Below, piece after piece: positions 1 through 11,282 of a DNA stretch of 64,000 nucleotides. How positions within the stretch are numbered: the first letter of the stretch is position 1; every line of letters starts with the position of its first letter. A program made the position numbers and the translations under genes. The stretch comes from Akebia trifoliata. Lineage: Eukaryota; Streptophyta; Magnoliopsida; Ranunculales; Lardizabalaceae. The notes beneath the pieces were generated by a model that saw nothing but the letters and a program-made list of their open reading frames with translations, did not search any database and had not been told where the DNA came from. The DNA is taken from the NCBI GenBank assembly GCA_017979445.1, contig CM030714.1:42140826-42204825 (forward strand), read 5' to 3'.

Positions 1-1815
1 GATAGGAGATGACTTCATCTAAGAAACAAGAAGAGAAGAGGAGAAGATGTTAGCTTCTTCACCAAGTTTCTTTAAAAAAAAATAATAATAATAAATAATG
101 ATGTGGCTGTTAACTCATTAAGTCGATGACGTGGATATTAAGTCACGTCAAAATTGTGAAAATCATAATAGAATTGTTGTGTCACCCCGACATTAGTCAT
201 GATAATCTGACTACCCCACGAGGCCTACTCAATGGACTACTTGATGTGATAAGTCCAAGATTCATAGATCTGTGTTCCTTGAGATACATTTTTTATGGGA
301 AAATGCAGTCATGTATCTCAAGGTGCTAAGATCTACGATTCCAAAACTTGTCACATTAGGATAGTCGATTGAGTTTGCCACATGGGCTAGTCAAATTATC
401 ACGATTCAAATTAACACTGGACATTGTGGAGACATTACCTAAGAGTCCTTATAACCTGACTCATTTTGTTTGTTCTCTCTCTTCACATAATTGTACAAAA
501 CTATAAATATATGTCCTACCGAATCTTGAAGCAAAGATTCTACGGGTATGTGAAGGGAGAGTAAAGAAAAGTGAGTTAGATTATCACCACTCATAACTTA
601 CTGTTTTGTATATATTCCCTTGGCACTGAGTAGGTGAAACAATTTTAGTGAACTTAGTGTAAAAAACAGTCACATCAACGCAATGCTGAACACAATGTCC
701 AACGCAAGCAATGTATCATGGCTGATTCCTTGTCAAATTGAAATTTGAAACCAGTGGAAATAGTAAAATCACACTCGCTTAAGACTTCTTGTGGAGTCAC
801 CAAGTTGGAATACAGGTTTAAAATTATAAGGGAAAACTTCGGAAATGAGAAACAAATCAAGGAAAAATGATAATAAAACAAAGAAAAAATGAAACTTTTA
901 CACGCGTAATTATACATTTTATGATAAAAACAAATGTAACCATCAATGTATTTTTTGAGCAAAATGACATTATTGAAAAAAATATATATAAAAAGCATAA
1001 CATCAAGACATTATTATAAAATGCACATTACATAACATTTATGACTAAATCGCAAACATCCATAAGGCCATAAAAATTAATCATAGGCCTACCAAAAAAA
1101 TAGGTTCTTATTATTATGTTTAAAAAAAAATGTGTTTAAAACGTAAAAATGTGTCTTTTTTAAAAGGTCAAGTTTTTTTTCATTGTTGCACTAACCATTC
1201 AAACTCACCATTTTCAATCAAAAAAATTGGATTTTTGACATCCCGATCGAGTTTCAGAGACTCCAATCCAATAAAAAAGATTTGAAAGGAAGAAAAAGTC
1301 ATTTTCAAGAGTTTTGAATATGTATGTAAAAAAAAACTTGGGATTTTCAATTATTTTACTTCGTTTTGGGATGAAAATTGATCTAGGATGGTTATTTTCT
1401 ATTTGAAATCATCTACACAGGTTGAAGATGAATGGGTTTGAAACCTGATTGTCAAAAGGGTTTTCTAAGGTTGCAGATAAGGGATTTTTGGATTTGAGGA
1501 AAAAAAAAAAAGGTTTCGAATCTGAATCGAATATTATCAGATTCAAATTCGAAATTTTCTATTGAGTATCCAACGGATTTGAATTCAAATTCGAATATTA
1601 GTGATTTTTTTCGTATTCGAATACAGATTTCTATATTCAATTGGATAAACATCCGTTGACAACCTACATAATTCTCAATCGTTCAATTGAGATCTTTTTT
1701 AAACATATCTATGAATTACATTCTCAACATATGCTTCAGATTTTATTATTAATTTTTAAATTATTTTTTAGATAAAGATAAAATAATATGTATCTCAATA
1801 AAATATGGATGGATT
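1..1815. repeat. Segmental duplication, copy 1 (non-coding)
   Basis: This stretch is colinear with 10546-13008, with many substitutions and small indels. The homology begins at or before base 1 and fades near 1815. Shared blocks include the purine-rich start, a TATA-like stretch near 500-515, an A-rich block around 840-1080 and a decayed T-rich block near 1490-1650. No ORF in it is convincing; the short reading frames match nothing I recognise. Bases 1 to about 196 correspond to the right arm of the fold-back element described at 10059, without the later hAT insertion. Confidence 0.8.
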
Positions 1816-3245
1816 CCAAATCTATTGTATTACGAAATGTTTCCTAAAAGAAAATTAAAAAATTATTAAAAAATATATATTAATCATGTGTTTAAGCTTG
1901 TTATCAATATACATAATTTACAACCTTTCTAAAATCTTATCTTGTTTTTTGAGATTTAAATGTTGAAGAAATTTAAAGAATAATGATTTTCTGATGCCCT
2001 TTTGACACTCGCCCTAATAGGCCTTATGATGTGGAATGCGCTAGAATCATAGATTATTTTTCTTGGGATACACAACTGCATGTATTTATGGGGATGTACA
2101 TTTGAATAGCTCGAGGGAAAATGTTAGAGAATTGGATGTATCATATTATGATGCATAAGATATATTGTATCATATCATTGTATCTCATCTCAAAAGGAAG
2201 GAAGGTAATGTTGGAGAATAATCTATATAGTAATATCAATTAGGATATTTTACATTAGAAAATTCTACTAAATTAATATTTATATTAAACTAATTTCCTT
2301 TATCTTGATTGATGTAATCTTTTTAAATATCCTATCAGAGTTTATGTAATATTCATCCACGACTTATCAATAAACTTTAGATTTCTACGTATGGGGGTGT
2401 GTGCTAAAGGGGCCATTAGAAAATCATGACTCAAATTAAAATTTTGAGGGAAGGATATTTTTTTTTTTATATTCCAAAATTTATCAAATAAATTAATAAT
2501 TTCATTTAGTCTTTAATTTAGAGAATTTTACACCTAATCTAGTGTTTGAAAATAGACGATCACTATTCGTTTAAATTTAAACGATTGGACGTAACCGTCT
2601 TGCTGATGTGGCACACCCTTACCCGTTGACAACAGCTACAGAAAAATTGGGCTAAAGAGGATCTGCTCCCTGATAATTTGACTCAAAAAAACAAAGGTCG
2701 TTTGTACGTAGATGATGTGGCAAGGAGTCCGAATTTTAAGTGAGCAAGTCGTTTGAAAATTTTGAAGAAACCCTCGTCGTTACAGGACACATGGCATTTT
2801 GAATTTATTTTGCACTACATTTTCACCAAAATTTGGAATACTTCCTTCAAAATGCCACATGTAATCCCATGGAGAGGCTTCAAAGTTTTTCCTGTGTCAA
2901 GTGCGCATAACCATAGATCATTTTCTTCTGGATACACAACTAGAAAGGTTTACGGTTCTGTGCACTTACGACATAAATCGTGTATAGACCGCTTTCATTT
3001 TACCAATTCATTTTATCATTAGCCATTCATTTTCCATCTTTAAGCATTTGTAACCCAATCTTTAAGCAAGTGTGAATTTACTGTTTCCACCACGTGAGAT
3101 GGTGTGAAGCTTGCGACATCGAGTACATCCATCTCGGACTAGATTTGAAACCATGGCCTCCTCGGCTACTAATAGCCATGGCTGTCAATTTGACCTGGCG
3201 TGGCCCACCATAAAAGGAAAAAAATACAAAAAAATCACTATTATA
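1816..3245. other. AT-rich intergenic sequence, no gene seen
   Basis: I see no gene here. A candidate small solo LTR lies at 2219-2388 and is listed separately. The stretch 2880-2960 resembles one arm of the small hairpin element at 8013-8155. Reading frames here are short and have no family resemblance. Confidence 0.5.
2219..2388 (+). mobile_element. Possible small solo LTR (TRIM-like)
   Basis: The segment starts TGTTGGAGAATAATC, a start typical of small plant LTRs, and ends in a stretch containing aataaactttagatttctac. The end is not a clean CA and I see no matching 5-bp duplication (ggtaa before, gtatg after). It could equally be chance AT-rich sequence. This is a weak call from terminal motif alone. 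Confidence 0.25.
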
Positions 3246-3714
3246 AAAAGTAGAACTATGGAAATAGTATTAATCTTCCTAACCTTGATGGTCGGGAGTA
3301 AAGATATGTAACTTTAGAATAAGCAAACCTCTCTTGGATAGAGAACAACAATAGCAATCACCAAAGAAATAAATAATAATAATAATAAAAAAATACAATA
3401 TTTACGTGATTCAACAAATTGACTTACTTCCAGGCTACAAAAAGATTCCTTACTTATCTATGAAAAAAGGGGTTACAATCTCTCTTACTCCCTCATTAAA
3501 TTCGAGCCACATTGCCACTCTTTCTAACCCTATTTACATTAAGTATATTCTCATACAAATGGTGTAAATACCTTTAACAAAAATATTACGCATTTGCCAT
3601 TTCTATGAACCCTTACAAAAAAAAAAAACAAAACGAGACCCTCGGCAGGGTGTGCTGCCTCCTACACCCCCAGGACAGCTCAGTGGGCCCAACATCCATG
3701 CCACACCCCCAACA
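3246..3714 (-). mobile_element. Probable LTR fragment (Ty1/copia-like)
   Basis: On the minus strand the segment starts TGTTGGGGGTGTGGC and runs through a GC-rich head into an AT-rich tail with T-runs, the layout of a plant LTR. No PBS or paired LTR was found. It lies just left of a LINE fragment on the same strand. The 3' boundary is uncertain, and this may be a solo LTR or part of another repeat. Confidence 0.3.
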
Positions 3715-3844
3715 GAATACAAGGCACATGCACAACAATAACAATGACAACTAGAAGAAATAGGAACGCTCACCTATCATATTTATTTGATGGCTCAAAT
3801 CTTTTTACGGTCATTGGACATTAGGGAAATAATGAGTTTTACAC

Positions 3845-5155
3845 TGTGTTTGGATTGAGGGAAAGGGAAAGAAAAGAAACTCATTAAAAGAAAAGAAAAG
3901 AAAGAAACTCTAGCCCCCAAACAACAATACAAGAAAAAAAAACAACAAAGAATGGAAATAAAGAAGGAAAAAAAACACAACCAGCAGAATGCTAGGGGTC
4001 AAATGTTTTCCTAATTAAAAATAAAATCTTGAAAGCTCACTCCCTCAAAGTCCTTACTCATCTTTAACCAAAGGAAAAGTAACTTCAAAATCTCTAAAAT
4101 CACTCTGTGAAATGAGTTCTCCTTGCTGTGGAATACCTTGTTGTTGTGCTCTCTCCAGAGACCCTAAGCAATGGCGGAAGGAAGGATAGTTCAAAGATAC
4201 CTCTTTCTAGAAGAAAAGATATTGAAACTCTAACCCTTTAAAACCTCCAAAAGAGAAAAAGGAAAAACCTAACCCACTTGGAAACGAGATAAGAAGAACA
4301 TCCAAATAACACGGGAGAAAGAACAGTAAATAAGAATGTGATTGACAGACTCCCCATCCTTTGAACAAAAATAGCAAAAATTTGGGATAATCCACCACCG
4401 ACGGATCAAATTATACAAAGTGAGGATTCTACCCAAAGAGACAAGCTATAAAAAGAAAGATCTTTGAAGGGACAAGAGCGGACTAAATGACAGATGGAGA
4501 GAAAGAAACATCACACAACGGAAGCAAGCAATAATAGAAAGACTTGACTGAGAACTTCTTATCCTTAGTCTTGAACCATTCCCTTTTTTCATACTCGTTC
4601 TCTCTGAATTGGATCAGATTAAGAAGATCTAGAAGAGATGTAACTTCCATCAAATCTCAATCATTGAAATTTCTCCTAAATCTCAGATCCCAAGAATCTG
4701 TGTTCCCGTTCCGAATCAGGCATTGCCTTACCGAGTTATTCTTTTTCAAAGAGTAAGCATACAAGGATGGGAATTTAATAGACAGAGATGAATTTCCACA
4801 CCAAATATCCTCCCAAAACTAACCTTGTCCCCCAACCCAACTTTGTATCTAATCCTCCTATAAAGAAACTCTTTCTCTCCACCTTGTTTGGTTTAATAAT
4901 AGAAAAACTTAAGTTAGGAGAGAAAATATGGTAGAGTTTTAATTTTTAGAGCTTTTTTTAGTCACGAGCATTTCATTTCCTTCCATTTCTCTCTGATTCA
5001 GAGAGAAAAAAAGAGAGGAAAAACTTACCCATTTTTTCAGTTTCTCTCTATATTACTTTTCTTTTCTCTCCTCACTTGACAATCCAAACGATAGAAATGG
5101 AGAAAAACTCAGCAGTTTTTCTTTTCTTTTCTTTCCATTTCCCCAATCCAATATT
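3845..5155. repeat. Inverted repeat enclosing the LINE fragment
   Basis: The stretch near 3849 (tttggattgagggaaaggga) is matched in inverse by the stretch near 5125-5150 (ccatttccccaatccaat with the adjoining cttttctttt run). About 30 bp match imperfectly. They could be the ends of a transposon carrying the LINE fragment. Alternatively they are two unrelated MITE ends of the common gtttggatt type. Another weak pair lies near 4888 and 5090. Confidence 0.3.
4205..4870 (-). mobile_element. LINE (non-LTR retrotransposon) 3' ORF2 fragment
   Basis: The minus strand encodes the C-terminal part of a plant LINE ORF2. From about 4860 down to 4490 the reading includes FWEDIWCGNSSLSIKFPSLY and then WDLRFRRNFND, the conserved region after the reverse transcriptase. 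From about 4435 to 4316 it carries the zf-RVT motif CYFCSKDGESVNHILIYC. The frame has stop codons (for example TGA after RRNFND) and shifts, so it is dead. The reverse transcriptase core and endonuclease are absent. There is no poly(A) tail on the minus strand at its low-coordinate end, so the 3' end is not intact. Confidence 0.75.
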
Positions 5156-5159
5156 TCAG

Positions 5160-5640
5160 AATTTGATTCAATCATATCCTTTGAGATTCAGAATCTCAAC
5201 AATCTTGAGATAACAAAAACATTCATTTCTGATCTCTTCTCATCTAAGTGCTTGGTTAGTACTTCTGTTAATTCCAAGACACAAGTTTGTATACAACGAG
5301 AGCTTTCTTGTATGAATTGCTAATAAGTATCAACTTGAAGTGCATTGAGAATACAGTAGTTTTCTTTACGTTTGTTTACTCTCAGCCCTGTGGTTATCCA
5401 AGCACTTGTTAGATTAATTAGGACTGAAAAGTCTGCTTTCTACATTAAGGCCTTAATGGCTTCTTTAAGTGTAGAAATCACAAGAAAAGGTAACCTAAAC
5501 AGAGTAATTAAATTGCTCAACAAGGAAAACTATCCATCTAGAACACCTATACACTTTGATTGCAAACCTCTTCGACTATAACATGAAAGGGAAGGCAAGT
5601 TTGCCCAAGAATTCAACAAATCCATAATTTTATAGGGCAG
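5160..5640. other. Intergenic, no gene recognised
   Basis: Short open frames only. I recognise no domain, repeat or RNA gene. Confidence 0.4.
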
Positions 5641-5654
5641 TATTGGGGCAGCTT

Positions 5655-5945
5655 GATTATTCCAGTAGAACGGTCGATCAAGCTCCTCGTTAAGAGAGAT
5701 AATATTCTAATACATGAAGAGGCTTTGGGTAGAAATTACAGGTTCTTGTTAAATTCTGCCAGATCCTTCTCTCTGTCCCTTGATAGTGTCTCACTTGCGT
5801 TGATATTAATGATCGAAGACAGTGGTAATCTTAAGTAAAAAATCCAAGAAACTTGTTCATTCTCCACCCTTTAAGACATAGAATCTCAATAGATTTGAGG
5901 TGATAAAACATGCATTAGGACAATAATTGTAAATATCCAAATCTA
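5655..5945 (-). pseudogene. F-box/FBD exon-3 remnant
   Basis: The minus strand reads through a decayed FBD-type terminal exon. HVLSPQIY near 5915 is out of frame with the family sequence FYHLKSVEI. Further on are SRDREKDLAEFNKNL and LPKASSCIRI, matching the last exon of the genes at 7607 and 14888. In-frame stops and at least one frameshift are present. No F-box or LRR exon of the same unit is found within the next 1.6 kb, so this is an isolated terminal exon. A similar orphan exon lies downstream of the gene at 14888. Confidence 0.7.
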
Positions 5946-7370
5946 TTGCCGATACAAAGTAGCAGTAAAAAAATTGAATCCATTTTTCATGATATTATGC
6001 ATGGATCAGATATGTCATGGCCAATTCCTCGAAAAAATTGTGGATGATTCTTCCACAACGGAATTACTCCCTGATCCGCTTTCTCGTTTGTTGAGATATA
6101 CCCTGCCTAATAATTAGAACAATACTCGTTCTTGTCTTCCTATAATAGTAAAGATAATATAATGAAAAGTCACTTTTGTAATTAAAAAAAATTAATTAAC
6201 GAATTAAAGCAGATTTGCATCAACAATACTCACCAACCTCTCATTGTAACAATAAAGATAATAAACAAAAGCTACTAATTATTTAAATTTAAATATAAAA
6301 AAAAAAAAATCGTTTTAAGAAACTAAACTAGTTTCAAAGGATTTGACTCACCTGATAAAAGATGGCTCGGAACGATCAACTTGGTCTCCGTGGGTAGCAA
6401 GATGAGATGGGGCACTAGGTTTCAAAATCATCCTCAATATTCTCCATCTGACACATGAATTACTCCCATGTAACAGCAACCAAATTTAAATCCAAACAAC
6501 AAGGATTCCAAATTCCCTCTTCATTGCTGGCTATGGATTAATTTATCAGGATAAGAAGTCCCCCAACATGATATTAGAGGAAAACAGGACATTGGAAACA
6601 AGAAAAAGAAACCATGGCAAGGGAATGAGTTAACATAGACAATTTATTAAGTAATTTAGATATTTCCCACTGGGTTTGGTGCCTGTTGAGATACCACAAA
6701 TTTTTACATATCTTCTCGAGTGTGGTCTTATGTAAGAGACTAATAAAATGACCACAAATCAAGGCAATTTTGGGTGCCTGAGGTCCATGAAAAAGGTGGG
6801 TCGATGCTTCAGAGAGTTGATGTGCTCCAAAAAATTTGTTACTAGTAATTTTTGCGATGATATAAACTTCTTTGTCAGAGTAAAACATCCTCACTCATTT
6901 GGAGATCCCAAGTTTAAATCCAATCAAAAATAGAATACAAGGAGATACGTTGGGAAAGATTGTAATTGTTGGAAACACTGTTTTGCATTACTGACCTGTA
7001 AAGTTTACAAATTATGAAACACAAATGTCACATATATAGAAAGAGGCCTGCATACATTCTAAAATTATTAATTTACTAACAAAAGAATCTGTAATAAAAG
7101 TTTGCAATTGAAAGACTTTTCAAATACAAGGGAAGCATATGTAGTTGGGATGCAATTAATTCCTCAAACTTGAAATGTTCATTCAGCAATTAATTCCTTC
7201 ATTCGTTGAGAAGGTCTATTGCCCAAATCTTTAGTAGATGAATAACATACAACAATATTTTTATTGTTTCCTCTCTTACATTGTTAAAAACCTCCATGAC
7301 ATCCTAGCACTCTTGCTATGACAGAATATTCCATAGTAATGGTATGGCAGAAAATTGAAAGATCACATTT
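5946..7370. other. Shared flank of the F-box units; no gene seen
   Basis: The part at about 6740-6935 aligns with 14460-14650, which lies in the same position downstream of the second minus-strand F-box gene. It is therefore part of the duplicated unit and not a gene. The rest (5946-6560, 6960-7370) shows nothing recognisable. The A-run near 6300 is simple sequence. Confidence 0.5.
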
Positions 7371-7606
7371 CATGAGATTAGGTATCACAACATATGAAGA
7401 TGGAAATTAAGATTAAAATGTGTAACTCCATTTCCACGAGACCAACAACTACATTCTTTAAGGAGGGAAAAATCTTTAGACATGAGCTCAAAAAATACAA
7501 ACATTTCCCAACTGTACAACTCCATTTCCATGAAATCAAGGAATCCATATTTTGATAATAGAGTTTTAGGCTAGCTGGAGTAAGACTCTTCCGATCAAAT
7601 GTCCAA
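7371..7606 (-). other. Probable 3' UTR of the F-box gene at 7607
   Basis: This stretch downstream of the stop aligns with the sequence after the stop codons of the paralogues at 14888 (14680-14887) and 22637 (22638-22810). Shared pieces include the ccgatcaa block next to the stop and the taagattaaaatg block. Conservation among the three copies fits a transcribed 3' UTR but may only reflect recent duplication. Confidence 0.45.
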
Positions 7607-9811
7607 CTAAGATCCACTCTTCAATAGAAATAATATTAAGACACTTGAAGAGGCTCTAGGAAGCCGTTGTAGTGTCCTACTAAATTTTGCCAGCTCCTTC
7701 TCTTTATCACTTGAAAGTGTCTTAATAGTGGTGATAATGATGTTCTCTAAGGCCACTGCTTTCTCAAGTAGAAATTCAAGAAACTTGAGTTCATTCTTGC
7801 ACACATCAAGATTTTGGATCTCAACAAATTTGAGGTGATTAAACATGCAATGGAACGATAATTGGGCTCCCCAATCTTCTTCATTGTTTTCTGTGTTATG
7901 TGTCGTCTAAGAACCCAAAAAAATGATCAACAAATCAATACAACTTTCTAGGTTTCTAAAATGTATAAGAAAAAAATTGCAGTACCAGACATGGTTTGTT
8001 GAAAAATGCTAAACTGAACTTCCTACAATACTGCGTACAACACTTGGCTGACGTGGTGGTGTGTAAAACATAGATACTTTTCCTCGAGGTAGAGTGAAAC
8101 GCATCTATGGTTATGTGCACACCACCACATCAGTGCAGTGTCGTAGGATGTCAGTATAGAACGGCTTATGGTTATTATCTCAACCAAATAAGAGTTGTTT
8201 CCAAAACAAGGTGAGTTAATGCAGTTTGTTTAAGGGTAAATTACTATTTTGTGAGCTGAATATGATGAAATTCCAATTCTGGTTCACTGTACATTTTAAT
8301 TCCCAAAACATGATGCATGAGATCACAAGTTTTTCAAAGTGACAATCTTGCAGCTATAAAGTAATGAGATTGCTGATTTTATTTTTCTTTTCAAAATGAC
8401 AATCTCGCTGGTTTATATAGTGACGAGCTCGTTAAAAAGTAGCAAACCTAGAAGATTGTCACTTCTCAAATAAATATCAGTGATCTCGCTACTTTATATC
8501 AGCGAGATCGTCAATTCAAAAAACCTGGGAACTCGCTCTTCATGTTTTGGGAATTAAAATGAACATCGAGCCAGAATGGAAATTTTGTCTAATGCTGATC
8601 ATTCTCTTTAACCAATAAACTAATGGTTAGAATATATGAGAAATAAAAATTACCATTACAGTGTTTGGGTAGGGAAGTACCTTTTTTAATTTCAAGACAA
8701 GAGTTTCTATGTAAGGAGATCTCTCAAGTAAGTTCACTATCACCCGAAAACAAGAACCATTATACAATGCAGTCAGCTTCAAATACCTTAGATTATGAAC
8801 TGAAACTGATAGTCGTTTCAACATAAGTCCGAATTTCTGTGCCCATAAATAAGAGTGAAAAATGGAAAATAAATTCTGACAATTACGAAGCAAATGCATA
8901 GTAATGGTTAGCAACAAGTCCTATATCTAAATTGATATATGCCATTTTCCCAAAAAGGAGAAAATAAAACGAACCTGAAGCCACCAACCAGATAATATTA
9001 GAGTCTCTACCGTAACAAGACAGAAAAGGTTGCCCACAGAAAATAAATCAACCATTGGACCGGTGAGCTGGAGTGATGTGAGATTTGGGGAACATATCTT
9101 GATCTTCCCAGAATAACAAGAAGTTTCCAAAACCAACTTCTGAAGTTGAAGTGCTGATATATCGAGAAGTTTGAGATTTCCATGATGGCAGCTTTTCATG
9201 ATCAAAATTTCCAAATTTGGGCAGCTCAAGAGGAGCTCGCCACTAGGATTTCCGTCGGGAAGTTGAACCCATACGAGTTCCAGTGTCTTGAGGTGAGAAG
9301 CTGAACATATCGAATTGGGCAGTCTGATTGGAGTCATCAGCGTGCAGGATTGCAACCTAAATACCCTTATGACTGAAGTAAAGAGAAATTGAGGCAACAA
9401 AAGGGTTTGTTCAGTTGGGATATCAAGATGAAGTTCTTGAACTTGTCGCCTTACTAAAACAGTGATCCATGTACCAATTCTATCTGCATTGCAGTAATTG
9501 CCACTTGAGAGATTAAATTTGTGTATGTTGGAGTTGTCCCGAAGAAACAGAACCTTGTCTACAAAATCCATGAATCCATCTTTATTATAAACTATCTCTT
9601 GATTTTGTTTCTTTGTATTAAGTTTATTCCACAAAAGATGATCAAAGTTGAGACAGGGAACAGATATCCATTTATATCTCCATCTTCTTGAAAGAAGGCT
9701 TGTGTGAACTACCTCTTTCATATCGATGAATGAGAGTATGTGATGGAGAATAGGGTCAGGTAAATCACTGATTCTGTCTTCATGACCACCCATACTTGAG
9801 CTTCCTTCCAT
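7607..9811 (-). CDS. F-box/FBD/LRR protein, three exons, apparently intact
   Basis: Exons on the minus strand: 9811-8975 (279 codons), 8836-8681 (52) and 7906-7607 (99 plus stop), giving about 430 aa. The ATG at 9811 is the first in frame; the frame is open upstream to a GTG at 9838. Residues about 11-55 form the F-box (DLPDPILHHILSFIDMKEVV). LRR-like strands follow (HLKTLELVWVQLP, LLLSCPNLEILIMKSC). The last exon carries the FBD region (FLEFLLEKAVALENIIITT). Family knowledge: such proteins are substrate receptors of SCF ubiquitin ligases, binding SKP1 through the F-box; the target is unknown here. Exon 3 needs the acceptor at 7907 (TTAG); the nearer CACAG acceptor would shift the frame. Intron 2 carries two small hairpin elements. 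A TATA-like stretch lies near 9885. Confidence 0.8.
8013..8155. mobile_element. Small hairpin MITE in intron 2
   Basis: The two ends, actgaacttcctacaatact and its inverse gtcgtaggatgtcagt, pair over about 50 bp, including the shared gtggtggtgtg core. A relative lies at 61011-61150 with the same motifs (cttccttgg, ccacatcagtacagtgttg). No transposase and no clear target duplication are visible. It lies inside an intron of the F-box gene, so it does not affect the coding sequence. Confidence 0.55.
8264..8590. mobile_element. Inverted-repeat MITE in intron 2
   Basis: The left end (gatgaaattccaattctgg) and the inverse of the right end (agacaaaatttccattctgg) match, as do the adjoining blocks acattttaattcccaaaacatg. 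The centre is a series of related agatcgtcactt-type repeats. A relative is at 19585-19800. The target duplication is not clear: gctgaat on the left and gctgat on the right are only partly alike. Confidence 0.5.
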
Positions 9812-10049
9812 GCTTGTTGCTTTTCTCTTTTCAATCACCCTTCCAATTCCAATTTAAACAACAGAACCCTTTGTAAACACTTGCTATAAATCTTATAAAC
9901 TCAAGAGACTTCGCACTTCTCACTTCTCTGTCTTGTAAACTTGTTACACAGAGGGTTTCAAGTTTCAACTCTAACCCTAGAAGGATTTCATTCAAAAAAC
10001 CAAAGCACCCCTTATAATAAAGTAACTAAACTACCCTTACAAAAACAAA
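9812..10049. promoter_or_regulatory. Upstream region of the F-box gene at 7607
   Basis: About 240 bp lie between the start codon and the fold-back element. On the minus strand there is a TATA-like run near 9880-9895 (tttataagatttatag). No other element can be named with confidence. Confidence 0.3.
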
Positions 10050-10058
10050 AAAGAGTCA
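10050..10058. repeat. 9-bp target-site duplication, left copy
   Basis: aaagagtca, repeated exactly at 11283-11291, directly flanking the inverted-repeat element. Confidence 0.85.
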
Positions 10059-11282
10059 GAGTAATGATGGGATGACACAGCAGTTGTACTGTGATTCTCA
10101 CAATTCTGATGTGGTTCACTTAAAGAGTAAGCAGTCATGTCATCTTTTATTATTAAAAGTAAATAAAAACTTGATGAAGAAATTAAAAAAATAAAAACTT
10201 AATCAAGAAGCTAACATCTTTTTCTCTTCTCTCTTTATTATTAAGAGAAGAAACTTGGTGATGAAACTAAAAAAAGTAGAAACTTGAATTAATCTTTACT
10301 ATGCTTTAATGAAGAATGAGGTTCATTATTCGCGATGAATGCTTCAAACTTCAATAGAGCTTGCGAGATTTAAAGAGAGGACAAGACAAAAAAGAGAGAG
10401 AGAGAGAATGGACCTTTTGTTCAACTAATGGAATTTTCAATGGTAAAATCCAAAAGGTCAAAAGAAAAGACAAATAAATACTTGATGAACCATAAAACCT
10501 TGAGTATTTGGACTTGTTAACTTCAATCTAAAAAACAAAAAAAATAGAGGAGATGACTTCATCTAAGAAACAAGAAGAGAAAAGGAGAAGATGTTAACTT
10601 CTTCACCAAGTTTATGTTTTTTTAACTTCTTCACCAAGTTTTTATTTATTTTTAAATAATAAATGATGATGTGGCTGCTGACTCATTAAGTGGATGACAT
10701 TAGGGGTGCAATTTGGTTCGGTTCGATTCGATTTGAGGTCAAAGTGGAATTGAACCAACATAGGTTGGTTCCACTAAATAAGAACCAAAACCGAACTAAT
10801 TTCCATTGGAAGCAAATCGAATTAAAGTCGGTTCGGTTCAACGGATTGCAAATATTTTATAAATTATAAGTAATATTTTTTAATGAAAAGATAAACATAA
10901 ATTTTCATATAATAAAGTACAAATCTATCCATAAAAAGTCATTAGTTTAGCCATAAAAGATCACTAATTTATGTACTAACTCTTAAAATAATTCATAGTA
11001 ATTATTATATACATATGTATTTATTTATTACACAGGGGTTTGATTCAGTTCTATACAAGTTTGATCCGAGAACCAAACCAAATTGATCGGTTCTCCATTT
11101 TCATAACTTGGAACTGAACCACAACTTGTTCCAAACTGAACCAAACCACCCCAAAGCTATCAGTTTGGTTTGATTCTCGATTTAAACCGGATCAAGTTGT
11201 ACCCCTAAATGACGTGGATATTAAGCCATGTTACAATTGTGAGAATCACAGTAGAACTACTGTTTCAACCCCAGCATTACTC
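10059..11282. mobile_element. Mutator-like fold-back element with long TIRs
   Basis: The element begins GAGTAATGATGGG and ends CCCAGCATTACTC. The left arm (10059 to about 10270) is the inverse of the right arm (about 10548-10700 plus 11208-11282), so the TIRs exceed 200 bp. It is flanked by a perfect 9-bp duplication (aaagagtca), the length typical of Mutator-like elements. The centre (10280-10540) has no ORF, so it is non-autonomous. A 507-bp hAT-type element has inserted into its right arm. The window's first 196 bp are a second copy of the same right arm. Confidence 0.85.

Noticed and set aside
10381..10410. GA repeat inside the fold-back element as a functional site
   Set aside because: Plain microsatellite in the element's centre without any paired structure.
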